Positions 1 through 7,194 of a stretch of 20,801 bases of DNA are shown here, in pieces; positions within the stretch are counted from its first letter, which is position 1; every line of letters starts with the position of its first letter. A program made the position numbers and the translations under genes. The notes beneath the pieces were generated by a model. The model was not told the DNA's origin and did no database searches. It was given only the letters and a program-made list of their open reading frames with translations. The DNA comes from Parcubacteria group bacterium GW2011_GWA2_45_30 (GTDB taxonomy: Bacteria; Patescibacteriota; Minisyncoccia; Sungbacterales; HO2-52-23): NCBI GenBank assembly GCA_001001625.1, contig LCKU01000009.1, positions 1 through 20,801 on the forward strand. The letters are read 5' to 3'.

Positions 1-1
1 T

Positions 2-76
2 AAACCGCATAAAGGCATCAACAATCGTACTCCAATGGAACAACTTATCAATTATTTTTATCCGCAGGAACTGTGA
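2..76 (+). CDS. Transposase, C-terminal fragment (integrase/DDE type), cut by window start
   Basis: The last 24 codons are visible, ending in TGA. The residues include HKGINNRTPMEQL, which matches the end of the rve integrase core of IS3/IS481-type transposases (usual form R/K-P-H-K-G-x-x-x-R-T-P-x-E). In the family this segment follows the catalytic DDE domain, which would lie upstream of the window. Only the fragment can be seen, so the IS family and whether the element is intact are unknown. The next reading frame downstream has lost its start, which fits insertion of this element. Confidence 0.7.
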   Translation, partial: KPHKGINNRTPMEQLINYFYPQEL

Positions 77-97
77 ACAACGCGACTAGTTCCTACA
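77..97 (+). mobile_element. Possible right end of the insertion sequence
   Basis: The bases after the transposase stop end in TAGTTCCTACA. Read on the minus strand this starts TGTAGGAACTA, a TG...CA-type terminus like those of IS481/IS3 elements. The left end is outside the window, so the inverted-repeat partner and target duplication cannot be tested. The boundary at about base 97 is an inference. Confidence 0.35.
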
Positions 98-619
98 GAA
101 ACCGTAAAATACGCCGTTAAAGTCACCAAAAATGAAAATGCCGCAACTGCGTTTTGGCATTATCCCAAGGGAGGACTTGCGTTAAGGATTGAATATACTT
201 ATGATCGGATTGATTTTAACCAGCCGCTTGAACTTGTTCGCGGAAAAACCTGGGTCTGGGACAAAGACGCGGGAGAAATGTGTTTTGTGGATGAGCTGGA
301 ATTTAATTCGCGCGAAAGCCGGAATCTTCCTTTGACCATGACGCATATTTCATCTCCACCGTGTAGCCAACCAGCAAATATGAATCCGGATTTTTGGGAA
401 TTATCCGCGAAGTTTGACGATAAGGGGCGTCCGGTAAAAGGAATATTAAAAGACATTCCGAGCGGAAACATTATTCAGACGCATGTTATGGAATATGACT
501 TAGCGGGAAATGCGACCAAAGAGGTAACTCACAATTTCAAAGATTATCCGAACATTGAAAGCGCATTTCTTTACAATCATCTGGGCAAAATTTATAAAAT
601 CATCCAAAAATTCAAATAA
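98..619 (+). pseudogene. Unrecognised protein, 5'-truncated by the upstream insertion
   Basis: An open frame runs without a stop from just after the transposase stop to TAA, about 174 codons from the inferred insertion edge. There is no ATG, GTG or TTG in a sensible place for the first 60 codons; the first ATG (base 278) would discard sequence that reads like good protein (for example YAVKVTKNENAATAFWHY). It looks like the 3' part of a longer gene. The product is rich in aromatic and charged residues. The C-terminal half, with VMEYDLAGNATKEVTHNF and LYNHLGKIYKI, faintly resembles YD-type repeats, but no family was recognised. A short product from the internal ATG (113 residues) is possible. 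Confidence 0.5.
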
Positions 620-620
620 G

Positions 621-647
621 TACTATAGAGGCGAAACCTCTATAGTA
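621..647. terminator. Hairpin between convergent genes, probable bidirectional terminator
   Basis: An 11-bp perfect stem (TACTATAGAGG with CCTCTATAGTA) and CGAAA loop lie two bases after one stop codon and three bases before the stop of the convergent comF. There is no long T run on either side, so termination efficiency is uncertain. Confidence 0.6.
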
Positions 648-649
648 AA

Positions 650-1393
650 TCAATGGGCAATTGTGATTGCCCATATTTTTTTGGCGCCGGCGTCTTTCAA
701 GACGCGGGCGGCTTCTTCCAAGGTTGAGCCGGTGGTTTTGACGTCATCCAATAGGATTACTGTTTTATTTTTGATTTTTTCCGGAAGCGTCACGCTAAAC
801 GCGCCGATTATATTTTGTCGACGCTCGGCGGCGCGAAATTCTATCTGGGGCTTGGTGTTTATGGTTCGCCGCAATACGCCGCTACATATAGGAATGTCCA
901 ATGTATCTGCTAATGACTTGGCAATAAGCAAGGACTGGTTGAATCCGCGCGTGCGTTCGCGTCTTGAATGAAGCGGCATTGGGATAATCACGGAATTTTT
1001 GGGAAAGAGGATTGTGAAATACTGCATATATGTATACAGCAATTTTGCGAGAACATTACTTATGGCGTAGACCCGCATATATTTCAGGTTGTGGATAAGT
1101 TCACGGACTGGCTCTTCTCGGTATAAAAAAGGCGAAATAAATGCATATATGTAAGTTTTGTCGCGGCAGGAAAGGCAAGTTCTGCCTTGCGGAATGCGTC
1201 GGGTGCCCGGTGAAAGTTTTCCACAGCCAAAGCATTTGGGCGGCACCCGGATAAGCGATTTCTCACATAAATTACAGAGGAATTTGCCCTCTTTTTGACA
1301 TTTCGCGCATATGGGCGGGAACAAAAGGTCAAGAATTTCACTTTTTAGCAAGGAAAATGTAATCATGGGATAATTTTTTGATACATATGACAC
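650..1393 (-). CDS. comF: ComF family phosphoribosyltransferase (competence protein)
   Basis: 247 residues, the usual ComF length. The N-terminal zinc-ribbon region keeps its cysteine pairs (C29/C32, C40/C43, C54/C57, C73/C76). The C-terminal type I phosphoribosyltransferase domain has the PRPP loop VILLDDVKTTGST at about 212-224 and the family signature RRERTRGFNQ at about 144-153. ComF proteins are needed for natural transformation, probably in handling incoming single-stranded DNA; the exact reaction is not settled. The gene diverges from pilM, so uptake and pilus genes sit back to back. A GTG gives the full length; an ATG nine codons later (1366-1364) is an equally likely start, because the GTG lies in the loop of an inverted repeat. 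Confidence 0.9.
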   Translation of the reverse strand: MSYVSKNYPMITFSLLKSEILDLLFPPICAKCQKEGKFLCNLCEKSLIRVPPKCFGCGKLSPGTRRIPQGRTCLSCRDKTYIYAFISPFLYREEPVRELIHNLKYMRVYAISNVLAKLLYTYMQYFTILFPKNSVIIPMPLHSRRERTRGFNQSLLIAKSLADTLDIPICSGVLRRTINTKPQIEFRAAERRQNIIGAFSVTLPEKIKNKTVILLDDVKTTGSTLEEAARVLKDAGAKKIWAITIAH

Positions 1394-1405
1394 AAAATAT
1401 GTATC
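1380..1405. promoter_or_regulatory. Inverted repeat at the comF start, possible operator
   Basis: GATACATAT and ATATGTATC form a 9-bp perfect inverted repeat around an 8-base spacer that contains the GTG candidate start of comF. If comF starts at the downstream ATG, the repeat sits 14-39 bases upstream of it, a typical operator position. No binding protein can be named. Confidence 0.35.
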
Positions 1406-1477
1406 TTCTAGATAAGCTCGGGGAATAATTCAACACCTTCTTAACATTTAATATTAGAATAATAAAGAAATATGCGA

Positions 1478-1483
1478 TATAAT
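1478..1483 (+). promoter_or_regulatory. -10 box TATAAT directly before pilM
   Basis: A perfect TATAAT ends four bases before the pilM ATG. Transcription would begin at or within the first bases of the start codon, implying a leaderless mRNA unless translation starts further in. No convincing -35 was found at 17 bases. Confidence 0.55.
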
Positions 1484-1487
1484 CAAG

Positions 1488-2606
1488 ATGGTGGTTGAGA
1501 TTCCATTCATTAAAAAATTAACTCTCCCGCAATTCTCTTTGCCCTTTTTATCCAAAGGCAAGCCGAATCGGATTGCCGGTCTTGATATTGGCACCTATTC
1601 GGCCAAGGTGATACAATTGAAGTACGAAGGCGAACGCGCCATCCTGGAAACCTACGGGGAACTGCTATCGGCTGGATATCTCAAGGAGGGTTCTCCGATC
1701 GGCGGCGGCGGATTTTTGCGTTATACCGAGGAAGATGTGGCCGGACTTATCAAGGATCTGTTGAAAGAATCTAATGTCGCAACCAATGAGGCTGTTTTTC
1801 CGGTTCCGGCTGCAGCAAGTTTTGTAACCCTGATTTCTTTTCCCAAATTGTCTGAGCAGGAAATTGAGAGCGCAATTCAATTTGAGGCCCGAAAATATGT
1901 GCCGATTCCGATTTCCGAAGTTTTGCTGGACTGGGAAATTTATCAGCCGGATGAAAATCATGAAGAAATAGAAGTGCTTTTGGTCGCTGTGCCGCGGGAA
2001 ACATCGGATAAAATTCAAAGGATTGCGGGGCTGGCCGGTATTACCTTAAAAGGGCTTGAAGTGGAGACGTTCAGTTTGATGCGATCGCTTGCCAGAATTG
2101 AGCCGCTTCCCACGGTTATTGTAAATATAGGGCATTTGTCCACGTCCATGGTGATTACGGATTTGGGGCGAGTGCGCCTGTCGCATAATTTAGATCGCGG
2201 ATCATATGAATGGACAAGGGCTTTGGCGCGGGGGCTGGAAGTCAGCGAGGAGCGGGCCGAAGCCATGAAAAGAGAGGTCGGTTTATCCGAGCGGATTGAG
2301 GAGCGCGAAATTACTTCGGTAATCTCCCCTTTGGTTGAATCGCTTTTTTCGGACATCCAGCGGATGCTCTCGCTATATAATCGTAGAGGGTCGCGACGCG
2401 TCCAGAAAGTTAATTTGACCGGGGGCGGATCAAATTTGAGGGGATTGGTGGAATTTGCGGCATCTAAATTCGGAGTTGAAGTTGCGCGGGGGAATCCTTT
2501 TGGCCGGGTGGTGGCGCCGGTATTCATGCAGCCGATATTCCGCGAGATTGGACAGAGTTTTTCCGTGGCAGTAGGAGCCGCCCTTAGAGAAATAACTTCT
2601 CATTAA
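1488..2606 (+). CDS. pilM: Type IV pilus assembly protein PilM (actin-like ATPase)
   Basis: 372 residues, usual for PilM. The actin-fold nucleotide-binding motifs are present: phosphate 1 GLDIGTYSAK at 31-40, phosphate 2 NIGHLSTSMVI at 213-223, and the adenosine motif LTGGGSNLRGL at 310-320. The family signature FEARKYVPIPISEV lies near 132-145. PilM is cytoplasmic and binds the N-terminus of PilN to form the inner-membrane alignment complex. The first 28 residues precede the fold and are basic and hydrophobic. It opens a co-directional pilus cluster, with a TATAAT just ahead of the ATG. The C-terminus is complete, and a palindromic AT-rich repeat follows directly after the stop. Confidence 0.95.
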   Translation: MVVEIPFIKKLTLPQFSLPFLSKGKPNRIAGLDIGTYSAKVIQLKYEGERAILETYGELLSAGYLKEGSPIGGGGFLRYTEEDVAGLIKDLLKESNVATNEAVFPVPAAASFVTLISFPKLSEQEIESAIQFEARKYVPIPISEVLLDWEIYQPDENHEEIEVLLVAVPRETSDKIQRIAGLAGITLKGLEVETFSLMRSLARIEPLPTVIVNIGHLSTSMVITDLGRVRLSHNLDRGSYEWTRALARGLEVSEERAEAMKREVGLSERIEEREITSVISPLVESLFSDIQRMLSLYNRRGSRRVQKVNLTGGGSNLRGLVEFAASKFGVEVARGNPFGRVVAPVFMQPIFREIGQSFSVAVGAALREITSH

Positions 2607-2740
2607 AATTCTAAGCACGAAATCCGAAACCCGAAACAATATCAAAATTTTAAATCCCGAAATTTAAAAAGTTTGGAATTTAGAACATTCGAATTTAGAA
2701 TTTGTTTAGAATTTCGATATTCGAATTTCGAATTTTAAGC
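2607..2740. repeat. AT-rich palindromic repeat between pilM and pilN
   Basis: The left half is made of units such as AAATCCGAAACCCGAAAC; the right half holds their complements, such as GAATTTCGATATTCGAATTTC. The whole can fold as a long imperfect hairpin. Similar blocks lie before the PilV-, PilW- and PilX-like genes in this window. It fills the pilM-pilN gap almost completely and leaves no room for an independent promoter. Confidence 0.75.
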
Positions 2741-2750
2741 GACAGCAAGC

Positions 2751-3308
2751 GTGCCCAACTTACTTCTTCGTCAGGAACAGCTTCCGCGCACAGCTCCTCT
2801 GCCTCCGCCGGGCGCGCCGGTTATGCTTTTTTTCTTGGCATTTTTCATATTTTTGGCAACTGCTGGCGGATATGGGGCGCTTACGGTGCTAAATAAGCGT
2901 CAGCAAGATACGCGTGACACTTTGCGTTCCGAAGTGCAGTTGAAAGAGGAGGATTTGAAATCTCCGGCAACCGAGGAAATATTTCTTTTGGACGCGCGCC
3001 TTAAAAATTTAAAATCCCTTTTATCAGGACATTTGTTCGCCACCAATATTTTAAAATTGATTGAAGATAAGGCCCATCCGCAGGTGCAGCTCAATAATTT
3101 CGCTTTTTTGGCCAGTAGTCGCAAAGTGGATGTTGCCGGCAAAGCGGCCGATTATACGGCGCTGGCGCGCCAGCTGATAATTTTTGAAAATGATCCGGAG
3201 GTGGAGAAAGTGGAATTTGGCGGATTAACCCTGGGCGAGAAAAATACCGTGAGTTTTACGGCATCCATAATCGTAAAACCAGATTTGCTTTATTTAAAAC
3301 CGCAATAA
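2751..3308 (+). CDS. pilN: Type IV pilus alignment protein PilN-like
   Basis: 185 residues from a GTG start; no in-frame ATG lies nearer the beginning. A short cytoplasmic segment (MPNLLLRQ) leads into a membrane helix at about 24-46, then a coiled-coil-like charged stretch and a C-terminal ferredoxin-like periplasmic/exterior domain. This is the PilN plan. In known systems the N-terminal peptide docks into PilM and the outer domain pairs with PilO. Position between pilM and pilO supports the call more strongly than sequence motifs, which are weak in this family. A proline-rich spacer (about residues 12-23) precedes the helix. Confidence 0.8.
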   Translation: MPNLLLRQEQLPRTAPLPPPGAPVMLFFLAFFIFLATAGGYGALTVLNKRQQDTRDTLRSEVQLKEEDLKSPATEEIFLLDARLKNLKSLLSGHLFATNILKLIEDKAHPQVQLNNFAFLASSRKVDVAGKAADYTALARQLIIFENDPEVEKVEFGGLTLGEKNTVSFTASIIVKPDLLYLKPQ

Positions 3309-3320
3309 ATTAATATTAAA

Positions 3321-3473
3321 GTTTATGCTATAAGCGAGTCCGATGTATTTTTGAAACAATGGGAGGCGCGATTTGCTTGGTTCTCCGCCATGGGCGGAGA
3401 AAATCGCGCCGACCTTTAGCGAGCGAGCCGCCGGAGCGAGCGAGTCGTGTTTCAAAAATGCGTTGGCGAGCGA
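3321..3473 (+). repeat. Nested-hairpin element, copy A
   Basis: Outer stem 12 bp (3347-3358 with 3448-3459), lower inner stem 10 bp (3365-3374 with 3401-3410), a 7-base one-sided bulge GCTTGGT (3375-3381), and an 8-bp apical hairpin (3382-3389 with 3393-3400). Conserved unpaired boxes are ATGGGAG before the inner stem and CGACC-TTAGCGAG after it. The left flank, from GTTTATGCTATAAGCGAG onward, is shared with copies B and C. The right end overlaps the candidate starts of pilO. Confidence 0.9.
3326..3334 (+). promoter_or_regulatory. Possible extended -10 in the left flank of copy A
   Basis: TGCTATAAG matches an extended -10 (TGnTATAAT) except in the last base. The same nine bases recur in copies B (4071-4079) and C (4588-4596), each time ahead of a pilus gene. 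No -35 is recognisable. Confidence 0.3.
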
Positions 3474-4051
3474 AATTGACTAAACCCGTAATTCTAATAA
3501 TTTTCATCCTCGGAGCGGCGCTCATCACTTTTTTTTACTTGGTGCCCGAATGGCGCGAATTTCAGGACCTGCGTGCGGAAAATTCACAGCTTTCCCAAGT
3601 CAACGAAGAGTTGAGCGAACTTTTGCAGATCCGCGATTCGCTTTTTTCGTCCATGGGTTCCATATCTCCGGATGATTTGGCGCGGATTGATAAATTGATT
3701 TCCAAGGGGCCGCAAGGTCCTGAATATATCGCGTTTTTGGAATATATTGGATTAGCGCGCGGGGCGCTAATTAAAAGCATGTCGTTGAATCCTCCGCTTG
3801 TCCTGGTTGCGGCCGCCGGGCAACCCATACCCGAGGGCGCGCCGGATTCAGCTCCAACCGCGTCTGCAGTTAAAGAAATGCCGCTGGCAGTGACTCTCGC
3901 CGCAACCTATGAGGGATTTAAGAATTTTTTGTCTGACTTGGAAAAAAGCGTGCGTTTTACCGATGTGCAGGATATTACGTTTGGAGACGCCAGCGGCGAA
4001 TCCAAAGAAACGCCGACGTTTATCATAAGAGCGAAAACATACTTTCAGTAA
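3458..4051 (+). CDS. pilO: Type IV pilus alignment protein PilO-like
   Basis: 197 residues from the chosen ATG. A membrane helix at about 10-28 is followed by a heptad-like charged region (EFQDLRAENSQLSQVNEELSEL, about 33-54) and a C-terminal ferredoxin-like domain, the PilO plan. PilO pairs with PilN in the inner-membrane platform. The start is uncertain: an in-frame ATG at 3359 is rejected because it translates straight through repeat copy A. The ATG at 3458 lies in the right arm of that repeat, and a TTG at 3476 directly after the repeat mirrors the TTG that starts the next gene after copy B. A Pro/Ala-rich insertion (about 125-140) interrupts the outer domain. Confidence 0.82.
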   Translation: MRWRAKLTKPVILIIFILGAALITFFYLVPEWREFQDLRAENSQLSQVNEELSELLQIRDSLFSSMGSISPDDLARIDKLISKGPQGPEYIAFLEYIGLARGALIKSMSLNPPLVLVAAAGQPIPEGAPDSAPTASAVKEMPLAVTLAATYEGFKNFLSDLEKSVRFTDVQDITFGDASGESKETPTFIIRAKTYFQ

Positions 4052-4063
4052 ATACATTTTTAA

Positions 4064-4226
4064 AAGTTTATGCTATAAGCGAGTCCGATACGTTTTCAAG
4101 ACAATGGGAGGGCAAAATTGCTCGGTTCGTTCCGAGTTTATCGAGGAACGAAATTTTGCCCGACCCTTAGCGAGCGAGCCGCCGGAGCGAGCGAGTCGTG
4201 TCTTGAAAACGCATTGGCGAGCGAAA
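4064..4226 (+). repeat. Nested-hairpin element, copy B
   Basis: Outer stem 13 bp (4091-4103 with 4199-4211), lower inner stem 10 bp (4110-4119 with 4152-4161), 7-base bulge GCTCGGT (4120-4126), apical stem 7 bp (4127-4133 with 4145-4151). The right conserved block (CGACCCTTAGCGAG and following) is nearly identical to copy A, while all three stems have different sequences. It ends one base before the TTG start of the next gene. Confidence 0.9.
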
Positions 4227-4227
4227 C

Positions 4228-4560
4228 TTGAATCGTCAACTTCTCATCATAATAATTTTGCTGGTTGCTGTTGTGGGCATAGGATATTGGTGGTTTACCT
4301 CGGTTTTTTTGGCTGATGAAGAAACACCGTTGGTTATAGACGAAGCCATGGAAAGCCGTTTGGTTTCATATAGGCGGCTGAAGAGCGTGGCATTTGATAT
4401 GACCGCGTTTCAGGATGAATTTTTCCGCGAACTCGTACAGCTCCCCGAACTGCTTGAGCCGCTGGTGCCGACGGGTCAGAATTTGGGCCGTTCCAATCCT
4501 TATGCGGCGTATGTGGGTGGTGCTTCACCTGTGCCGGCGTCCGGTCCGACACCGAGATAA
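4228..4560 (+). CDS. Small single-pass membrane protein in the pilP position
   Basis: 110 residues from a TTG start, the first usable start after repeat copy B. A strong membrane helix (residues 4-26, rich in I, L and V, ending GYWWFTSVFL) is followed by about 80 polar residues and a Pro/Gly/Ser-rich tail. There is no lipobox and no obvious PilP HR domain, so it is not a recognisable PilP, although it fills that place between pilO and pilB. A role as an accessory part of the alignment complex is inferred from position only. Confidence 0.65.
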   Translation: MNRQLLIIIILLVAVVGIGYWWFTSVFLADEETPLVIDEAMESRLVSYRRLKSVAFDMTAFQDEFFRELVQLPELLEPLVPTGQNLGRSNPYAAYVGGASPVPASGPTPR

Positions 4561-4579
4561 AGGATAGCGAATAAATTAT

Positions 4580-4622
4580 AAAGTTTATGCTATAAGCGAG
4601 TCCGATACGTTTTCAAGACAAT
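4580..4622 (+). repeat. Nested-hairpin element, left-end fragment (copy C)
   Basis: The 43 bases are identical to the left end of copy B, from AAAGTTTATGC through the outer arm CGTTTTCAAGACA and the start of the ATGGGAG box. The sequence then departs and no right half follows. It lies directly upstream of full copy D, so it looks like a truncated or aborted copy. Confidence 0.8.
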
Positions 4623-4662
4623 AAGAGTTCGGAATTGTGAGCGTTTGCAATAATAAAAATTT

Positions 4663-4802
4663 AATAAGCGAGGAAAGATGCATTTGAAAACACTGGGAGG
4701 CCGAGCGGCCACGGATTTCCGCGAAACGGAAAGAGCGAGGCCGACCCGTGATGAGTGAAATCTCGGCGGGATTTCGCGAAGATTTTCAAATGTATCTTTC
4801 CG
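4663..4802 (+). repeat. Nested-hairpin element, divergent copy D, overlapping the pilB start
   Basis: Outer stem 19 bp with one G-T pair (4672-4690 with 4783-4801). It has the CTGGGAGG box, an apical hairpin TTTCCG/CGGAAA (4716-4721 with 4727-4732) and a CCGACCC box. The lower inner stem is poorly kept compared with copies A and B. The flank AAGCGAGGAAAGATGC closely resembles the copy at the right edge of the window. Confidence 0.8.
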
Positions 4803-6527
4803 AGTGATATTTTGGCCCGATCATTATTAGACATTTTGGTTTCCCGCGGCGTGATTGATTTGAATGAAGCCGCGCAAGTGCGGCTGGATGCGCAAGACAA
4901 GGGGGTGACGCTGGATGAGATTCTTTATGCGCGCGGAGTTCAGGAGGGGGATGTTGCCGACGCTAAAGCCGAACTCACCGGCTATCCGGTAAAATTACTG
5001 CAAGGATCATCGGTGGAACTTGAGGCCTTGCATGACATCCCGGAAGAGTCCGCCCGGCACTATTTTGTGATCCCTTTGGGCAAAGCCGAGGGATATTTTG
5101 ACGTGGGTATGCTTTATCCGGAAGATGTGAATGCGCGCGAGGCCATAAAGTTTATCGCCTCGCGCCTCAATCTTTCGCCGCGCATGTTCATCATAACTCC
5201 TACTGATTTTCAGAATGTTCTGCAGCAGTATAAAAATCTTACGGGCGAGGTTTCTAAGGCGCTGGGGGAATTTGAGAAAGAATATGAATCGCTTGAAGAT
5301 ATTATAGGCAAGGGCAAGGGGGCGGAGACCAAAATCGTGGAGGACGCGCCGGTTACCAAGATCGTGGCCGTAATTTTGCGCCACGCGGTTGAAGGCAGGG
5401 CATCCGATATTCACATTGAGCCGGGCCGGGATCAGCTGCGCGTGCGGTTCCGGGTGGATGGCGTGCTGCACATTAATTTGACTCTTCCCCATGGGGTGCA
5501 TGCGGCGCTGGTTACCAGAATCAAAGTTATGACAAATTTAAAAATTGATGAGACCCGGGTTCCGCAGGACGGCCGGTTCCACGCCAACATTCTTAATCGG
5601 GAAATTGATTTTCGCGTATCCACTTTCCCCACGTCTTTTGGAGAAAAGGTGGTGATCCGTATTCTTGATCCTTCGGCCGGAATTTCAAAACTTGAGGATC
5701 TGGGTATTATGGGAAGAAATAAAACCTCGATTGAAGAGGCGATCAAAGCGCCTTTTGGCATGATTTTGATCACCGGTCCGACCGGTTCCGGAAAATCCAC
5801 CACGCTCTACGCGCTTCTGCAGATGTTAAATGAAGAGGGTGTGAATATCGTAAGTTTGGAGGATCCGATAGAATATTACGTGCCGGGCGTTAACCAGTCC
5901 CAGGTCCGCCCGGAAATTAATTATGATTTTGCCACGGGCTTGCGCCATATTTTGCGTCAGGACCCGGATATAATCATGGTGGGGGAGATCCGCGACAAAG
6001 AAACCGCAACTCTGGCAGTGCATGCGTCGCTCACCGGACATTTGGTTCTATCCACCCTCCATACCAATAACGCTACCGGTGTAATTCCGCGTTTGATTGA
6101 TATGGGCGTTGACCCCTATCTTATTCCCTCCACCGTAATTTTAATGATGGCCCAGCGTCTGGCAAGGCGCCTGTGCCCGGATTCGCGTAAAAAAGTAAAA
6201 CTTGCGGGGAAAATCAAAGACACTCTCCTGAAAGAGGTTAATGAAATTTCCGGAGAGAAAGGAGAGGAGATGCGCAAAAACATGCCTGCGGAAATTTATC
6301 AAGCCGCGGTGTCGGCATCTTGTCCCAAAGGAACGCGGGGACGCATCGGAATTTACGAGATGTTTGCCATGACGCCGGAACTTGAAAAAATAATTCTTAG
6401 CGGAGCCACGGAAAATAAACTGGCCGAGGAAGCCCGGCGCCAGGGCATGATTACTATGCGTCAGGACGGAGCCATGAAAGTCCTGGAGGGGACAATGGGG
6501 ATGGAAGAGTTGCTGGAAGTGGTGTAA
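4755..6527 (+). CDS. pilB: Type IV pilus extension ATPase PilB (GspE family)
   Basis: 590 residues as called. An N-terminal MshEN/N1-like domain is followed by the ATPase core: Walker A GPTGSGKST (341-349), Asp box around SLEDPIEY (367-374), Walker B region DIIMVGEIRD (405-414) and His box LTGHLVLSTLHTNNA (426-440). PilB hydrolyses ATP under PilC to add pilins. The C-terminal zinc motif that normally has four cysteines keeps only two (C474, C523). The GTG start lies inside repeat copy D, so the first about 18 residues are repeat-encoded; a TTG at 4812, just after the repeat, would give MARSLLDILVSRG and is more like the family N-terminus. Confidence 0.93.
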   Translation: MKSRRDFAKIFKCIFPSDILARSLLDILVSRGVIDLNEAAQVRLDAQDKGVTLDEILYARGVQEGDVADAKAELTGYPVKLLQGSSVELEALHDIPEESARHYFVIPLGKAEGYFDVGMLYPEDVNAREAIKFIASRLNLSPRMFIITPTDFQNVLQQYKNLTGEVSKALGEFEKEYESLEDIIGKGKGAETKIVEDAPVTKIVAVILRHAVEGRASDIHIEPGRDQLRVRFRVDGVLHINLTLPHGVHAALVTRIKVMTNLKIDETRVPQDGRFHANILNREIDFRVSTFPTSFGEKVVIRILDPSAGISKLEDLGIMGRNKTSIEEAIKAPFGMILITGPTGSGKSTTLYALLQMLNEEGVNIVSLEDPIEYYVPGVNQSQVRPEINYDFATGLRHILRQDPDIIMVGEIRDKETATLAVHASLTGHLVLSTLHTNNATGVIPRLIDMGVDPYLIPSTVILMMAQRLARRLCPDSRKKVKLAGKIKDTLLKEVNEISGEKGEEMRKNMPAEIYQAAVSASCPKGTRGRIGIYEMFAMTPELEKIILSGATENKLAEEARRQGMITMRQDGAMKVLEGTMGMEELLEVV

Positions 6528-6540
6528 AATGTCTTTGGAG

Positions 6541-6693
6541 ATTGCGTCTGCGCTGTTTATGTTTTTTCGACACGATTCGGCCGCTCCTGCGGCGGCCTCA
6601 CTAAGGGTCGGACGAAGTTTTGCGGCTTTGCCGCAAACCGAGCAACTTCGTCTTCCCATTGTCTAAAAAACACAAGCAGCACAGCCGCATCCA
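6541..6693 (-). repeat. Nested-hairpin element, copy E, reverse orientation after pilB
   Basis: Read on the minus strand it has a long imperfect outer stem (about 6541-6572 with 6660-6692), the box ATGGGAA, a 9-bp lower inner stem (6611-6619 with 6644-6652), the 7-base bulge GCTCGGT (6637-6643) and a 7-bp apical hairpin (6620-6626 with 6630-6636). The CGACCCTTAGTGAG block and an extra hairpin, GGCCGC/GCGGCC around the CGCAGGA loop, follow. It begins 13 bases after the pilB stop. Confidence 0.9.
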
Positions 6694-6718
6694 TTTAGGA
6701 CTTTTGTATTACACCACT

Positions 6719-6768
6719 AATGTGGGTTGGGGAGTTAAGCCCGCTTAATCGTTCCGCCCGACCACATT
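6719..6768 (+). promoter_or_regulatory. Structured leader upstream of the receiver gene
   Basis: An imperfect hairpin: AATGTGG with CCACATT at the base, GTTGGG with CCCGAC (one G-T pair) above it, and a perfect TTAAGC-CC-GCTTAA tip. It is unlike the other repeat families here and occurs once. It sits 46 bases before the receiver gene, so a regulatory or processing role is possible. No riboswitch class was recognised. Confidence 0.35.
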
Positions 6769-6813
6769 TATTAAATAGGAGATTTTAGCGCCATTTATTT
6801 GTAGGTTAAAATT

Positions 6814-7194
6814 ATGGCAGAAGCAAACAAAAACGTTTTTCTTATAGATGATGACCCATTTATTCTGGATATGTACACGCTTAAATTCAAAGAGCATGGA
6901 TTTGGCGTGGATTCGGCGCGCAACGGCAAAGAGGCATTGGAAAAGTTAAAAACCTTAAAGCCGGATTGCATATTGCTGGACATCGTGATGCCGGAGATGG
7001 ATGGTTTTGAGGTTTTGCGCGAGCTTAAAAAAGGCAAAAAAGGCGGATTACCCAAAGTGATACTTCTGACCAATCTTGACCAGAAAGAAGACGTGGAAAA
7101 GGGTATGGAATTCGGCGCGGATGATTACGTCATCAAGGCGCATTTTACCCCGAGTAAGGTGGTGGAGAAGGTGAAGCAAGTCCTACAAATTTAA
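6814..7194 (+). CDS. Single-domain response regulator (CheY/PilG-like receiver)
   Basis: 126 residues, one receiver domain and no output domain. The acidic pocket is D12-D13-D14, the phospho-acceptor is D56 in CILLDIVMP, the switch residue is T86 and the conserved lysine is K108 in DDYVIKA. All catalytic positions are intact. Between pilB and pilT it probably links a sensory input to extension or retraction, as PilG/PilH-type receivers do elsewhere; that role is inferred from context. No histidine kinase is in the window. The stop codon touches the pilT ATG, so the two are very likely co-translated. No Shine-Dalgarno sequence lies near the ATG. Confidence 0.9.
   Translation: MAEANKNVFLIDDDPFILDMYTLKFKEHGFGVDSARNGKEALEKLKTLKPDCILLDIVMPEMDGFEVLRELKKGKKGGLPKVILLTNLDQKEDVEKGMEFGADDYVIKAHFTPSKVVEKVKQVLQI

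Noticed and set aside
74..76. TGA after the transposase read as glycine (alternative code)
   Set aside because: TGA ends several intact genes at sensible positions (pilD, pilV-like, second toxin), so it is a stop here.
2015..2527. Minus-strand frame of 170 codons inside pilM
   Set aside because: Opposite-strand shadow of a well-supported gene, with low-complexity content and no start context.
3359..3457. N-terminal extension of pilO from an ATG in repeat copy A
   Set aside because: The extension translates the conserved box and stems of the repeat, and PilO proteins begin just before the membrane helix.
6141..6659. Long minus-strand frame over the pilB end and repeat copy E
   Set aside because: Shadow of pilB with no family signature; it also translates the repeat.
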